From NCBI GenBank assembly GCA_013314715.1, contig JABUFC010000005.1, forward strand, positions 1 through 64,000: a DNA stretch of 64,000 nt. The letters run 5' to 3'. The translations under genes were made by a program, and so were the position numbers. Below are positions 50,601 through 59,298 of this stretch, in pieces. The stretch's first letter is position 1. Each line of letters begins with the position of its first letter. The DNA comes from Bacteroidales bacterium. GTDB taxonomy: Bacteria; Bacteroidota; Bacteroidia; Bacteroidales; GWA2-32-17. The notes beneath the pieces were generated by a model, which saw only the letters and a program-made list of their open reading frames with translations, ran no database searches and was not told the DNA's origin.

Positions 50601-50845
50601 GCTGATAATGAGTTTACCATAACAGCAACTTTTGTAACATCGCTTGTAAACATAGAAGCAAAACGAGCCATAATCATAAAGAAAGGTGCTCCCGGAGGGT
50701 GCCCCACTTCGTATTTGTAAGAAGTAGCTATAAATTCACCACAATCCCAGAAACTCCCGGTGGGTTCGATGGTAGATAAATACGTAAATGCAGCTATGGC
50801 AAAAGCAAGCCACGCACCAATGTTGTTTAATCGTTTATAATTCAT
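47615..50845 (-). CDS. DUF2723 / GT117 family multi-pass glycosyltransferase-like protein
   Basis: A 1076-residue membrane protein. About 12 spans in the first 650 residues follow [20 protein letters not shown] and [20 protein letters not shown], the characteristic start of the DUF2723 (TMEM260-like, GT117) family, whose human relative is a protein O-mannosyltransferase. Later come [20 protein letters not shown] and [20 protein letters not shown], both strongly conserved, and a C-terminal TPR-like helical region ([20 protein letters not shown]). In Bacteroidota these may O-glycosylate exported proteins; that function is inferred. Followed by the polysaccharide deacetylase. Confidence 0.88.
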   Translation of the reverse strand: [1076 protein letters not shown]

Positions 50846-50919
50846 TGTGAAAAATTTTAAAGCACGAAAATACTATAAATTTTTCTAAACTTAATGAAGT
50901 TGTACTAATTTAACTAAAT

Positions 50920-51570
50920 TTAAAAAATATAATAAACGCATAAAATGCTAAAAAAACTTTCGCAAATTCCTATAATAAAGCCCCATATAACATCGCGATA
51001 ATCATGTGCTTTAAGAATGAGTCGGGCGGTCATGATAAGCCCAGAGACCATAAATAAAAATATAACTATCTCAAAATTAGAAATTAAAATATATTTATAT
51101 CGATAAAATAAAAGTACACCTATAAGTGAACCAAGGCCAAAAGTATGCATACTAACTTTAGGGTATAAAAATATTGTTACAGAGAACAAAGTGCTTACTA
51201 TGGGAACAGTCAGAAAAGCTAAATAAATGTTAGGATGAATATAGATATTGCGAATAGAATAAGTAGCGAAAACATAAAAAATATTCATGGTGAGCGAAAC
51301 GAGTATTCTTTCTTCTTTGCTTTGTAGATAAAAACTTTGTATAAACTTAAAATAATAAAATAGAATTAACACAACTAATGGAATAATAACCGTTAATAAA
51401 AAAAATAGTGTTGTTAATGCTAAAACATAATTAGGATTAAAAATAAAATAACTAGAAAAAAGGCTAAAAGTAAGATAAATGAGTATAGTAGGAATAAAAA
51501 TAGGGTGAAAAATGATTGAAACAAAGTTAAATATAGATTTTTCTAAAGAAGTTACCTTAAAGTCGCTCAT
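50920..51570 (-). CDS. Polytopic membrane protein, PAP2-like
   Basis: 216 residues with about six spans (IIFHPIFIPTILIYLTFSLF, ALTTLFFLLTVIIPLVVLIL and others). The overall span pattern and SMHTFGLGSLIGVLL followed by KAHDYRDVIWGFIIGICESF resemble the PAP2 phosphatase fold, but the catalytic KxxxxxxRP and SGH motifs are absent, so it is probably not an active phosphatase. It overlaps rpoN by 4 bases. Confidence 0.65.
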   Translation of the reverse strand: MSDFKVTSLEKSIFNFVSIIFHPIFIPTILIYLTFSLFSSYFIFNPNYVLALTTLFFLLTVIIPLVVLILFYYFKFIQSFYLQSKEERILVSLTMNIFYVFATYSIRNIYIHPNIYLAFLTVPIVSTLFSVTIFLYPKVSMHTFGLGSLIGVLLFYRYKYILISNFEIVIFLFMVSGLIMTARLILKAHDYRDVIWGFIIGICESFFSILCVYYIF

Positions 51571-53108
51571 TTCAATTCCTTTCTTAAGCGTGCAACCGGT
51601 ATGTTCAGCTGCTCACGATATTTAGCAATGGTTCTTCGGGCAACATTCAGTCCTTCTTTTTTTAATAAATCGGCTAATTCTTCGTCAGTAAGCGGATTTG
51701 ATTTATCTTCGTTAGAAATAAGTTGTTGAATGCGTTCTTTAATTTTGTAAGTAGATATTTCTTCGTCGCTATCGGTAGTCATCGATTCGCTGAAAAACGA
51801 CTTGAGCGGAAAAACACCAAATGGAGTTGCAACATACTTGTTACTTGCTACTCTTGATATCGTACTGATATCAAATCCTGTTACATCGGCAACATCTTTC
51901 AGAATCATAGGTTTTAAAAGCGACTTATCGCCTTCGAGAAAGAAATCTTTTTGTAAATGTACAATAGCTTGCATAGTGGTTAAAAGCGTATCTTGACGCT
52001 GTTTGATGGCATCAATAAACCATCGGGCCGAATCTACTTTCTGACGTGCAAACTGTATAGCATCGCGATGTGATTCTTTTGCTTTTTTCTTTGCCTTTGC
52101 TTGAGCTTCTAAGGTATAGAGCATTTCTTGAAACGATTTGCTAATTCTTAATTCGGGTGAATATCGAGAGTTGATCGAAACTTTTATTTCGCCATCATCA
52201 ATTTCAACAATAAAGTCGGGTATTACCTGATTGATAGCCGTATCGAACCTATCTGCATAAGTATTACCAGGGTTGATATTAAGATTTTGAATTTCAGCAA
52301 TGGCTTCTTTTAGCTCGTCGGTACTCATATTGAGTTTGCGTTGTATCTTATCGTAATGCTTTTTTGTTAATTCTTCAAATGTTTTTTCAATAATTTTAAT
52401 GGCATTTTTAACTGCATCGGTTTGTTTTTTCCGTTTTAATTGAATTAAAAAACATTCGGATATATTTCTAGCTCCAATTCCTGGCGGATCGAGTGTCTGT
52501 ATTTGTTTGAGAACCTCTTCAATTTCGTGAGTACTTGCTTGAATGTTTAAATTAAAAGCTAAGTCGTCTGATAGTTGTTCGATATCTCGTTGTAAATATC
52601 CCTTTTCGTCAATGTTTCCAACAATGTATTCGGCAATGGCTCGTTGTTTAGGTGTGAGATTGAGATAACCTATTTGAATGTTTAGGTTTTCAATAAAAGA
52701 TTCTTGACTTGAAAAAACAAACTCTCTCTCATCATTGTCTTTAGATTGATTATTAGCTTGTAATAAATAATAGGGTATTTCGTCTTGATCTTCTTCGCTT
52801 AAAAAATCTTCGTATGAAAAATCATCTTCTTGACTTTGTTGGGAGGTGTTATCATCTTCATTTATTTGATCGTCGGAGTTTTCGTTTTCTTCATTATCGT
52901 TGTTTTCGTCTATTTGGTTGTCGTCGTCTAACATTTGAATAGGCTCATCGGTTTCTTCTTGACCTTCTTCGAGTGCGGGGTTTTCTTCTAGTTCTTTTTT
53001 TATACGTTGCTCTAATTCCATCATTGGGATTTCGAGCATTTTGATGAGTTGGATTTGTTGAGGCGAAAGTCGTTGAAGTAATTTTTGCTGTAATTTTTGT
53101 TCTAACAT
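51567..53108 (-). CDS. rpoN: RNA polymerase sigma-54 factor
   Basis: Directs polymerase to -24/-12 promoters opened by AAA activators. Region I (residues 1-50) is LQQKLLQRLSPQQIQLIKML and EIPMMELEQRIKKELEENPA; an acidic Asp/Glu-rich region II follows. The core-binding and HTH parts are in the middle (DVTGFDISTISRVASNKYVA with FGVFPLKSFFS), and the C-terminal RpoN box is VARRTIAKYREQ, near residue 490. Length of 513 is normal. Confidence 0.97.
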   Translation of the reverse strand: MLEQKLQQKLLQRLSPQQIQLIKMLEIPMMELEQRIKKELEENPALEEGQEETDEPIQMLDDDNQIDENNDNEENENSDDQINEDDNTSQQSQEDDFSYEDFLSEEDQDEIPYYLLQANNQSKDNDEREFVFSSQESFIENLNIQIGYLNLTPKQRAIAEYIVGNIDEKGYLQRDIEQLSDDLAFNLNIQASTHEIEEVLKQIQTLDPPGIGARNISECFLIQLKRKKQTDAVKNAIKIIEKTFEELTKKHYDKIQRKLNMSTDELKEAIAEIQNLNINPGNTYADRFDTAINQVIPDFIVEIDDGEIKVSINSRYSPELRISKSFQEMLYTLEAQAKAKKKAKESHRDAIQFARQKVDSARWFIDAIKQRQDTLLTTMQAIVHLQKDFFLEGDKSLLKPMILKDVADVTGFDISTISRVASNKYVATPFGVFPLKSFFSESMTTDSDEEISTYKIKERIQQLISNEDKSNPLTDEELADLLKKEGLNVARRTIAKYREQLNIPVARLRKELK

Positions 53109-53162
53109 ATTCTAAATATTTTTCCTTAGAAACGTTTTTTTTTCATAAAAGTTTCAAAAGGA

Positions 53163-54554
53163 TTAAAATTCAGCATTTTTGGGGGTTCTTGGGAATGGTA
53201 TTACATCGCGAATATTAGCCATTCCTGTAATGAAGAGTATTAGACGTTCAAAACCTAATCCAAAGCCGCTGTGAGGTGCTGTTCCAAATTTGCGGGTTTC
53301 TAAATACCACCATACATCTTTTTCGGGTAGGTTGAGTTCTTTTACTCTATTTAAAAGCTTTTCGTAATTTTCTTCACGTTGTGAACCACCAATAATTTCG
53401 CCAATTTTAGGGAACAAAACATCCATTGCACGAACGGTTTTTCCGTCGTCGTTTTGCTTCATGTAAAATGCCTTGATCTCTTTTGGATAATTGGTGAGAA
53501 TAACAGGGCGTTTAAAGTGTTTTTCAACTAAATATCGTTCGTGTTCGGATTGTAAGTCGCAACCCCAATAAACAGGGAATTCGAATTTTTCGCCAGAATT
53601 TTCGAGAATTTCAATAGCTTTTGTGTAGGTTAGACGTTCAAATGGGTTTTCTATAACAAATTCTAAGCGTTGCAATAGTTCTTTATCGTACATTTCGTTT
53701 AGGAATACGAGGTCGTCTTTACAATGTTCAAGTGCATATTTTACAAGATATTTAATAAAATCTTCGGCTAAATCCATGTTATCGTTGATGTCGTAAAATG
53801 CCATTTCTGGTTCAATCATCCAAAATTCTGCCAAATGTCGTGGAGTATTAGAATTTTCGGCTCTGAATGTAGGCCCAAATGTGTATATTTCTGATAATGC
53901 AAGTGCACCAAGTTCGCCCTCGAGTTGACCCGAAACGGTAAGGCTGGTTTCTTTACCGAAAAAATCTTGACTGAAATCAATTTTACCATCTTCGGTTTTT
54001 GGCAAATTATATAGGTCGAGTGTCGTTACTCGAAACATTTGTCCGGCTCCCTCGCAATCGCTGGCTGTAATAATAGGAGTATGTAAATATACAAAGCCTT
54101 TTGAGTTGAAGTAGTTATGAATAGCAAATGCCATATGGTGTCGTATACGAAGTATAGCACCAAAAGTATTGGTACGTGGGCGCAAATGTGCAATGGTTCT
54201 TAAAAATTCAAGACTATGTCCTTTTTTTTGTAATGGATATGTTTCTGGATCGCAAGTGCCATAGATTGTAATTTCTTTGGCTAATATCTCTACTTTTTGA
54301 CCAGAGCCTTGCGAGGGGACTAAGGTACCAAGCACTCTAATACACGAGCCAGTTGTTATGGGTTTTAAAAAATCTTCACTAAAAAGTTTAGTATCAACAA
54401 CAATTTGAATGTTATGTATAATAGAACCATCGTTAAGTGCAATAAAGTGAACGTTTTTATTTCCGCGATGGGTACGTACCCAACCTTCTAAAACATAATC
54501 GGTATTTATATCTTTTTGATTTAGTAGGTCAATAATTTTAGTTCTTTTTATCAT
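53163..54554 (-). CDS. asnS: Asparaginyl-tRNA synthetase
   Basis: Class IIb synthetase. The N-terminal OB fold ([20 protein letters not shown]) binds the anticodon; the catalytic core has motif 2 [20 protein letters not shown] and motif 3 [20 protein letters not shown]. The substrate loop and the AsnRS-type motif 2 residues distinguish it from AspRS. Length of 463 is standard. It follows the RNase E/G gene by 15 bases, so these may be co-transcribed. Confidence 0.96.
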   Translation of the reverse strand: MIKRTKIIDLLNQKDINTDYVLEGWVRTHRGNKNVHFIALNDGSIIHNIQIVVDTKLFSEDFLKPITTGSCIRVLGTLVPSQGSGQKVEILAKEITIYGTCDPETYPLQKKGHSLEFLRTIAHLRPRTNTFGAILRIRHHMAFAIHNYFNSKGFVYLHTPIITASDCEGAGQMFRVTTLDLYNLPKTEDGKIDFSQDFFGKETSLTVSGQLEGELGALALSEIYTFGPTFRAENSNTPRHLAEFWMIEPEMAFYDINDNMDLAEDFIKYLVKYALEHCKDDLVFLNEMYDKELLQRLEFVIENPFERLTYTKAIEILENSGEKFEFPVYWGCDLQSEHERYLVEKHFKRPVILTNYPKEIKAFYMKQNDDGKTVRAMDVLFPKIGEIIGGSQREENYEKLLNRVKELNLPEKDVWWYLETRKFGTAPHSGFGLGFERLILFITGMANIRDVIPFPRTPKNAEF

Positions 54555-54569
54555 AAGTTCTTTTTTTAT

Positions 54570-56120
54570 TTATAATTCTATTTCAAATCCCTGACGGTTA
54601 AATATATGATATTCCAAAAAAGATAATTGGTTTTCGGCAGTAATTTTAATATAACGTTTATATTTAAGCATCCATTTTAATCGAAGCGATAGCCATCCTG
54701 ATTTTAGGTAAGCAGCAACATAGGGGTTAGCTTTGATGTGAAAATAGCGATATGGAGTTTTTTCAAATAGATATTCAAGATAACTTTCAATTTGATTGCT
54801 GATAAGTATAGAGCTTCCCATTTGACCAGTTCCAGAGCAAGTTGGACAGGTTTCAACAGTTATAATATTAAGTTCGGGGCGTACACGTTGACGTGTTATT
54901 TGCATTAAGCCGAATTTGCTCAGGGGTAATATGTTATGTTTTGCTCTGTCTTTTTCCATAAGTTTTTTCATGCGTTCATAGAGCATTTTTTTGTTTTCGG
55001 CTTTGTACATGTCAATAAAATCAATGACAATAATGCCTCCCATATCGCGTAAACGCAATTGTCGTGCAATTTCTTCGGCTGCAATCAGGTTTACTTCTAA
55101 TGCATTTTGTTCTTGATTATTATCGTTTATTTGTCGGTGTCCGCTATTAACATCGATAACATGGAGTGCTTCGGTATGTTCTATAATAAGGTAAATGCCC
55201 GATTTTAGGGTTACTGTTTTTCCAAATAAGGATTTAATTTGTTTGTTTATGCCAAATTGCTCAAATAATGAAGTATTGCTTTGATGATATTTAATAATTT
55301 TTTCTTTTTCGGGTTCTATTGTTTGAATAAATGAGCGCATGGTGTTGGCAATCTGTTTGTCGTTTACATAAATATTGGCAAACGATTCGTTGAGTAAATC
55401 GCGAAGAATGGCGTTTGTTCGTTCGAGCTCACCAAGTATGAGCATGGGAGGCTTTAGTTGATATATCTTTTTAAAGGCGTTTTCCCATTTATCGATAAGT
55501 TCCCTCAGTTCTAGGTTCAGTTCTTGAGCGTGTTTACCTTCTGATACAGTACGAATAATAACTCCATAATTGGAAGGTAGAATGCTTTCTACGATATGTT
55601 TGAGTCGCTGGCGTTCTTCCGATGATTTTATTTTTTGAGAAACAGAAACCTTATTAGAAAAGGGTACTAATACTAGATTTCTACCTGCAATAGAAATTTC
55701 AGAAGTTAAGCGAGGACCTTTTGTTGATATAGGCTCTTTTGCAATTTGAACTACAATAACTTGTCCTGATTTTAATATTTGGTTTATTTTTCCATTCTTA
55801 CTTATTTCAGGACTAGGGTCAAAGACATTTAATGAGGTGTTAGGATTAGGGTTTTGAATACATTGTAACATGTATTTTTGAAGCGAAAGAAAATTGGGAC
55901 CTAAATCGAGGTAATGTAAAAATGCATCTTTTGAGTAGCCAACATCGACAAAAGCTGCGTTTAATCCGGGCATTATTTTTTTTACTCTTCCTAAATAAAT
56001 ATCGCCTACGCTGAATTGAAGATTGTTTTTCTCTTTGTTTAATTCAACTAAGGTTTTATCTTCAAGAAGAGCAATTTTTATTTCATTCGAATCTACTTCT
56101 ACAAATAACTCTCTTGTCAC
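54570..56120 (-). CDS. rng: Ribonuclease E/G family endoribonuclease
   Basis: The N-terminal S1 domain (residues 35-110) is interrupted as usual: VGDIYLGRVKKIMPGLNAAF and VDVGYSKDAFLHYLDLG. The catalytic DNase-I-like part has LIAAEEIARQLRLRDMGGII and VIDFIDM, with the two acidic metal ligands, and the zinc-link CPTCSGTGQM near residue 430. At 516 residues it is RNase G-sized, without the RNase E scaffold tail. It processes rRNA and turns over mRNA. Confidence 0.94.
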   Translation of the reverse strand: MTRELFVEVDSNEIKIALLEDKTLVELNKEKNNLQFSVGDIYLGRVKKIMPGLNAAFVDVGYSKDAFLHYLDLGPNFLSLQKYMLQCIQNPNPNTSLNVFDPSPEISKNGKINQILKSGQVIVVQIAKEPISTKGPRLTSEISIAGRNLVLVPFSNKVSVSQKIKSSEERQRLKHIVESILPSNYGVIIRTVSEGKHAQELNLELRELIDKWENAFKKIYQLKPPMLILGELERTNAILRDLLNESFANIYVNDKQIANTMRSFIQTIEPEKEKIIKYHQSNTSLFEQFGINKQIKSLFGKTVTLKSGIYLIIEHTEALHVIDVNSGHRQINDNNQEQNALEVNLIAAEEIARQLRLRDMGGIIVIDFIDMYKAENKKMLYERMKKLMEKDRAKHNILPLSKFGLMQITRQRVRPELNIITVETCPTCSGTGQMGSSILISNQIESYLEYLFEKTPYRYFHIKANPYVAAYLKSGWLSLRLKWMLKYKRYIKITAENQLSFLEYHIFNRQGFEIEL

Positions 56121-56146
56121 AATATCTGTGTATTAATAAACAGAAA

Positions 56147-56172
56147 AAAACCTATAGCAAGCTATAGGTTTT
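56147..56172 (-). terminator. Intrinsic terminator after the COX24-type gene
   Basis: Perfect 12-pair stem AAAACCTATAGC/GCTATAGGTTTT with a two-base loop, followed on the minus strand by T residues. It lies 17 bases after the small basic gene and 26 bases before the RNase gene. Confidence 0.82.
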
Positions 56173-56189
56173 ACTGATAAATAAAAAAC

Positions 56190-56285
56190 CTAACGGATTT
56201 TCTTTTTATGACGATTTTTTCTTAAACGTTTTTTGCGTTTATGAACCGCCATTTTGTGTCTTTTTCTTTTTTTACCACAAGGCAT
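56190..56285 (-). CDS. Small basic AURKAIP1/COX24-domain protein (31 residues)
   Basis: ATG at 56285 reads MPCGKKRKRHKMAVHKRKKR then LRKNRHKKKIR. This Lys/Arg-rich K-x-HKRKKRLRKNRH pattern is the AURKAIP1/COX24 domain (the mS38 C-terminus in mitochondria), annotated throughout Bacteroidota as a tiny protein that is probably ribosome-associated. It is easily missed because of its size. It lies 18 bases after the HU/IHF gene on the same strand and ends just before a terminator, so it is in a two-gene unit. Confidence 0.85.
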   Translation of the reverse strand: MPCGKKRKRHKMAVHKRKKRLRKNRHKKKIR

Positions 56286-56303
56286 AATTCAAATTTTTTA
56301 AGG

Positions 56304-56591
56304 TTATTTTTTTACTTTTTCTTTAACTTCAGCTACAAAAGTTTTTGCAGGTTTAAAAGCTGGGATAAAATGTTCGGGGATAATTAAGGTTGTGTTTTTG
56401 GAAATATTACGTGCAGTTTTTTTAGCGCGTTTCTTTAAAATAAAACTTCCAAAACCACGAAGGTAAATGTTATTTCCTTTTACCATCGATTCTTTCATGA
56501 TTTCCATGAATGATTCCACAGATTTTTGTACTAAAACCTTCTCAATTCCGGTTTTTTTTGAAATTTCGTTTACAATGTCTGCCTTTGTCAT
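56304..56591 (-). CDS. HU/IHF family nucleoid protein
   Basis: A 95-residue DNA-bending protein that dimerises. MTKADIVNEISKKTGIEKVL is the canonical N-terminus; NNIYLRGFGSFILKKRAKKT is the central beta saddle. RNISKNTTLIIPEHFIPAFK is the DNA-contacting arm, in which the usual conserved Pro of the arm tip (GRNPxTG) is replaced by Ser-Lys-Asn. HU and IHF cannot be separated here. TATATTTG promoter 43 bases upstream. Confidence 0.93.
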   Translation of the reverse strand: MTKADIVNEISKKTGIEKVLVQKSVESFMEIMKESMVKGNNIYLRGFGSFILKKRAKKTARNISKNTTLIIPEHFIPAFKPAKTFVAEVKEKVKK

Positions 56592-56634
56592 ATCTTAAAA
56601 ATTTAATATAATGATTGTCTTATTTTTGAGCTTG

Positions 56635-56642
56635 CAAATATA
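56635..56642 (-). promoter_or_regulatory. -7 promoter element of the HU/IHF gene
   Basis: TATATTTG on the minus strand, exact match to TAnnTTTG, 43 bases before the ATG. Confidence 0.5.
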
Positions 56643-56709
56643 GCTTATTTTTATTTACCAAAAAATAAGTTCATGAAATTTATTGAAAAAAAAAATGCAA
56701 CTTTGTTCC

Positions 56710-57774
56710 ATGATTGAAATAGCAACTATTTTAAACGATTGGTATCATAAAAATAAAAGAATATTGCCTTGGCGTAATACAAAAAATCCCTATTATATTT
56801 GGGTATCTGAAATCATTTTGCAACAAACAAGAGTGGAACAAGGATTACCTTATTATAAAAAGTTTATTGAAAATTTCCCTAACATCAGAAGTTTAGCAGA
56901 AGCAGATGAAAAAGATGTTTTAAATGTTTGGAAAGGATTGGGTTATTATCGAAGAGCACTAAATATGCACCAAGCTGCAAAATATATTATTAGTGAGTGT
57001 GATAGTGTATTTCCAAGCACTTTTAATGATTTATTAAAGTTAAAAGGTGTGGGCGAATATACTGCTGCTGCTATTGCATCTATTGCATTTGGCGAAAAAA
57101 CACCTGTTGTTGATGGTAATGTAGTGCGGGTTTTATGTAGATTGTACGAATTAAAAGGAAATAAAAATAATATTAGCTTCAGGCATCAATTAGTAGATAT
57201 TGTAAAACCAGCAATGGATTATGTAAAACCAGATATTTTAAATCAAGCGATTATGGAGTTAGGAGCCTTGATTTGTTTACCTCAAAACCCTAAATGTTTC
57301 GATTGCCCTATTGCTCAATATTGTAAAGCTTTTGTAAATCGTACCATCGATCAATATCCTATTGTTAAACAAAAATCTAAACAACAAATTCTTTATTTTA
57401 ACTACATTATTGTTATTGAAAAACAGGCTCTTTACATGAATTTTCGCAATAAAGATGCTATTTGGAAAAATATGTATGAGTTTCCCGGTATCGTTTCTAA
57501 TAGATTGTTTAGTCTTGAAGAATTGAAGCAACATAGTGATTATAAACTTTGGTTTGAAAATACTTTAGAATTTTTGAAAGAAACTAATAACTATAAACAT
57601 GTTTTAAGTCACCGTATTATTTATGCAAAAGCATTTATTTTTAGAAAAGTAAATCCAAACTATAAAATAAATTTTAAAAGAATAAGTATAAAAGAACTAA
57701 AAAAAATACCAATGCCTCGTTTAATAGAAAAAATATTAAATGATTATCAAGAATTATTTACAGAAAGTGATTAA
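56710..57774 (+). CDS. mutY: A/G-specific adenine DNA glycosylase
   Basis: Removes adenine mispaired with 8-oxoguanine. After DWYHKNKRILPWRNTKNPYY come the HhH-GPD parts SEIILQQTRVEQGLPYYKKF with the catalytic Glu, LLKLKGVGEYTAAAIASIAF and the catalytic Asp in VVDGNVVRVLCRLY. The [4Fe-4S] cluster loop is CLPQNPKCFDCPIAQYC. The C-terminal NUDIX-like 8-oxoG-recognition domain is present (VIEKQALYMNFRN). A TTG start at 56683 precedes a promoter-like sequence; the ATG at 56710 gives an E. coli-like N-terminus and is preferred. Confidence 0.93.
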   Translation: MIEIATILNDWYHKNKRILPWRNTKNPYYIWVSEIILQQTRVEQGLPYYKKFIENFPNIRSLAEADEKDVLNVWKGLGYYRRALNMHQAAKYIISECDSVFPSTFNDLLKLKGVGEYTAAAIASIAFGEKTPVVDGNVVRVLCRLYELKGNKNNISFRHQLVDIVKPAMDYVKPDILNQAIMELGALICLPQNPKCFDCPIAQYCKAFVNRTIDQYPIVKQKSKQQILYFNYIIVIEKQALYMNFRNKDAIWKNMYEFPGIVSNRLFSLEELKQHSDYKLWFENTLEFLKETNNYKHVLSHRIIYAKAFIFRKVNPNYKINFKRISIKELKKIPMPRLIEKILNDYQELFTESD

Positions 57775-57802
57775 AAAATTTTGAAAGTTCAAAAAATGTT
57801 TA

Positions 57803-57810
57803 TACATTTG
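57803..57810 (+). promoter_or_regulatory. -7 promoter element of the DUF3276 gene
   Basis: TACATTTG, exact match to TAnnTTTG, 25 bases before the ATG. Confidence 0.5.
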
Positions 57811-57835
57811 CTTATATTTTTAATACTTTGGGAAA

Positions 57836-58168
57836 ATGATGGAAGATAACGAAAACTATCAGGAAAACAATCAGAGGAGTAGAGACGAAGTCTATTCTAA
57901 ATCTGTAAGAGCTGGCAAGAGGACGTATTTCTTCGATGTTAAGTCTACAAAAAGTGAAGATTATTATTTAACTATTACCGAAAGCAAAAAAAGATATAGA
58001 CCCGATGGCTCTATTTACTATGAAAAACACAAATTGTTTCTCTACAAAGAAGATTTTGAAAAATTTGCTGAAGGTTTAAATGATGTGGTTCAGTTTATCC
58101 GTAACAACAACATAAAGTTATCGAGCGGTTCTGAAACACACCAAGACGAAAATCAGCAAGAAATTTAG
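57836..58168 (+). CDS. DUF3276 / PUR-alpha-like nucleic-acid-binding protein
   Basis: A 110-residue Bacteroidota protein related to eukaryotic Pur-alpha. The core SKSVRAGKRTYFFDVKSTKS, EDYYLTITESKKRY and YYEKHKLFLYKEDFEKFAEG forms a single PUR repeat (beta-beta-beta-beta-alpha); N- and C-terminal tails are disordered and acidic. PUR domains bind single-stranded DNA or RNA. The biological role in bacteria is open. Two adjacent ATG codons occur and the first is used. Convergent with nadD, one base apart. Confidence 0.9.
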   Translation: MMEDNENYQENNQRSRDEVYSKSVRAGKRTYFFDVKSTKSEDYYLTITESKKRYRPDGSIYYEKHKLFLYKEDFEKFAEGLNDVVQFIRNNNIKLSSGSETHQDENQQEI

Positions 58169-58169
58169 A

Positions 58170-58754
58170 TTATTGATAAATATTACAATCGAGAATATAC
58201 TGAAAAACTTTTTCCGGTAGGAAAAAAGGTATATTTTTTTTATCTTTTATTGCATTACGAATAAATGTTGAAGAAATCTCTATAAGAGGAGCATCTATGA
58301 ATTTAATGTGAGCATGTTGAATCATATTTTGTTCAATAAAATCTTTTCGAGGATATACATATATATTATAGTCTCGCAAAATGATTTCATAGTTTTTCCA
58401 TTTATGGAACGTAAGCAAGTTATCACTACCCATAATGAGCGAAAACTGATAATGGGGATATTTATCGCATAAGTGTATAAGTGTATCGATGGTGTACGAC
58501 GGTTTGGGCATATTAAATTCTATATTACTTGCTTTAAATTTATCAAAATCGCCAATAGCAAGATTTACCATTTCGAGGCGATGGTATTCGTCGGCTAAAA
58601 TCTTTTTATTTTTAAGTGGATTTTGTGGCGAAACTACAAACCATACTTCATCAAATGGAGCAAAACATAAAAAGTAATTGGCAATCATTAAATGACCATG
58701 ATGAATAGGATTGAATGAACCAAAAAATAAACCGATTTCTTTTTTAGAGGGCAT
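58170..58754 (-). CDS. nadD: Nicotinate-nucleotide adenylyltransferase
   Basis: Adenylates NaMN to NaAD in NAD synthesis. The nucleotidyltransferase motif GLFFGSFNPIHHGHLMIANY is at the N-terminus, followed by EVWFVVSPQNPLK, SLIMGSDNLLTFHKWKNYE and the C-terminal ISSTFIR (ISST/S-x-IR) site. 194 residues is typical. Confidence 0.95.
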   Translation of the reverse strand: MPSKKEIGLFFGSFNPIHHGHLMIANYFLCFAPFDEVWFVVSPQNPLKNKKILADEYHRLEMVNLAIGDFDKFKASNIEFNMPKPSYTIDTLIHLCDKYPHYQFSLIMGSDNLLTFHKWKNYEIILRDYNIYVYPRKDFIEQNMIQHAHIKFIDAPLIEISSTFIRNAIKDKKNIPFFLPEKVFQYILDCNIYQ

Positions 58755-58831
58755 AGTATGTTTTTATTGCGGTTCAAATTTAATGAAAATAATCTAGCTA
58801 ATAATTTTTACGAATAAATATATAAGTTAGG

Positions 58832-58953
58832 CCTTTGCAAAACTCTTTTTTGTAATGGCGATTATTCTCATGTAATTGAGAAGAAAACATAAATAAGATT
58901 GATTTTTTAATTGCAATAACGAATAATGTAGTTTTATCTTAGTTTTGCAAAGG
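58832..58953. mobile_element. MITE-like element, copy 2
   Basis: A 122-base unit with terminal inverted repeats CCTTTGCAAAACT and AGTTTTGCAAAGG, which are exact complements (13 bases). Interior blocks GCGATT, AATAAGATTGATTT and CAATAACGAAT match the copy at 4771. No coding capacity. The perfect ends suggest this copy is the younger or better preserved. Confidence 0.7.
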
Positions 58954-59048
58954 TTTTAATTCTTTTAATTTATCCAAATTTTAATGAATAAAAGATTTTT
59001 TTTATCGAGTTCAATCTTTTGTTCTCATTCTAAGCTTATCGAATTCCT

Positions 59049-59131
59049 CGTCATTCTGAGCTTGTCGAAGAAGGACCCCAATGCTCATTTCAATTTGTGA
59101 TTAGTTATACCTCGACAGGCTCGGTATGACG
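59049..59131. repeat. Inverted pair of GTCATTCTGAGC-type intergenic repeat
   Basis: The 22-base segment at 59049-59070 (core GTCATTCTGAGCTTGTCGA) and the segment at 59110-59131 (reverse complement core GTCATACCGAGCCTGTCGA) match at 18 of 22 positions. Such GTCATTC-GAGC-GTCGA words are a widespread intergenic repeat in Bacteroidota. Its orientation would form a long hairpin with a 39-base loop. Confidence 0.7.
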
Positions 59132-59298
59132 GTGGGTGTAGGGTTGACTCCTTTAAAATTTTAATTAGCCTGGTTGTATTTCTTTATTCATGTTACTAGG
59201 TTTGAAATAAGATTGAAATTTTTATCGCAATAAACGAGTAAGTTTTTAAACGGTCTTAAAAAATGATAGATTTAAGTAAAAATGTATTTTTAATTTTC

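Noticed and set aside
50920-51570. Active PAP2 phosphatase
   Set aside because: The membrane topology is similar, but the catalytic Lys, Arg-Pro and SGH motifs are not present.
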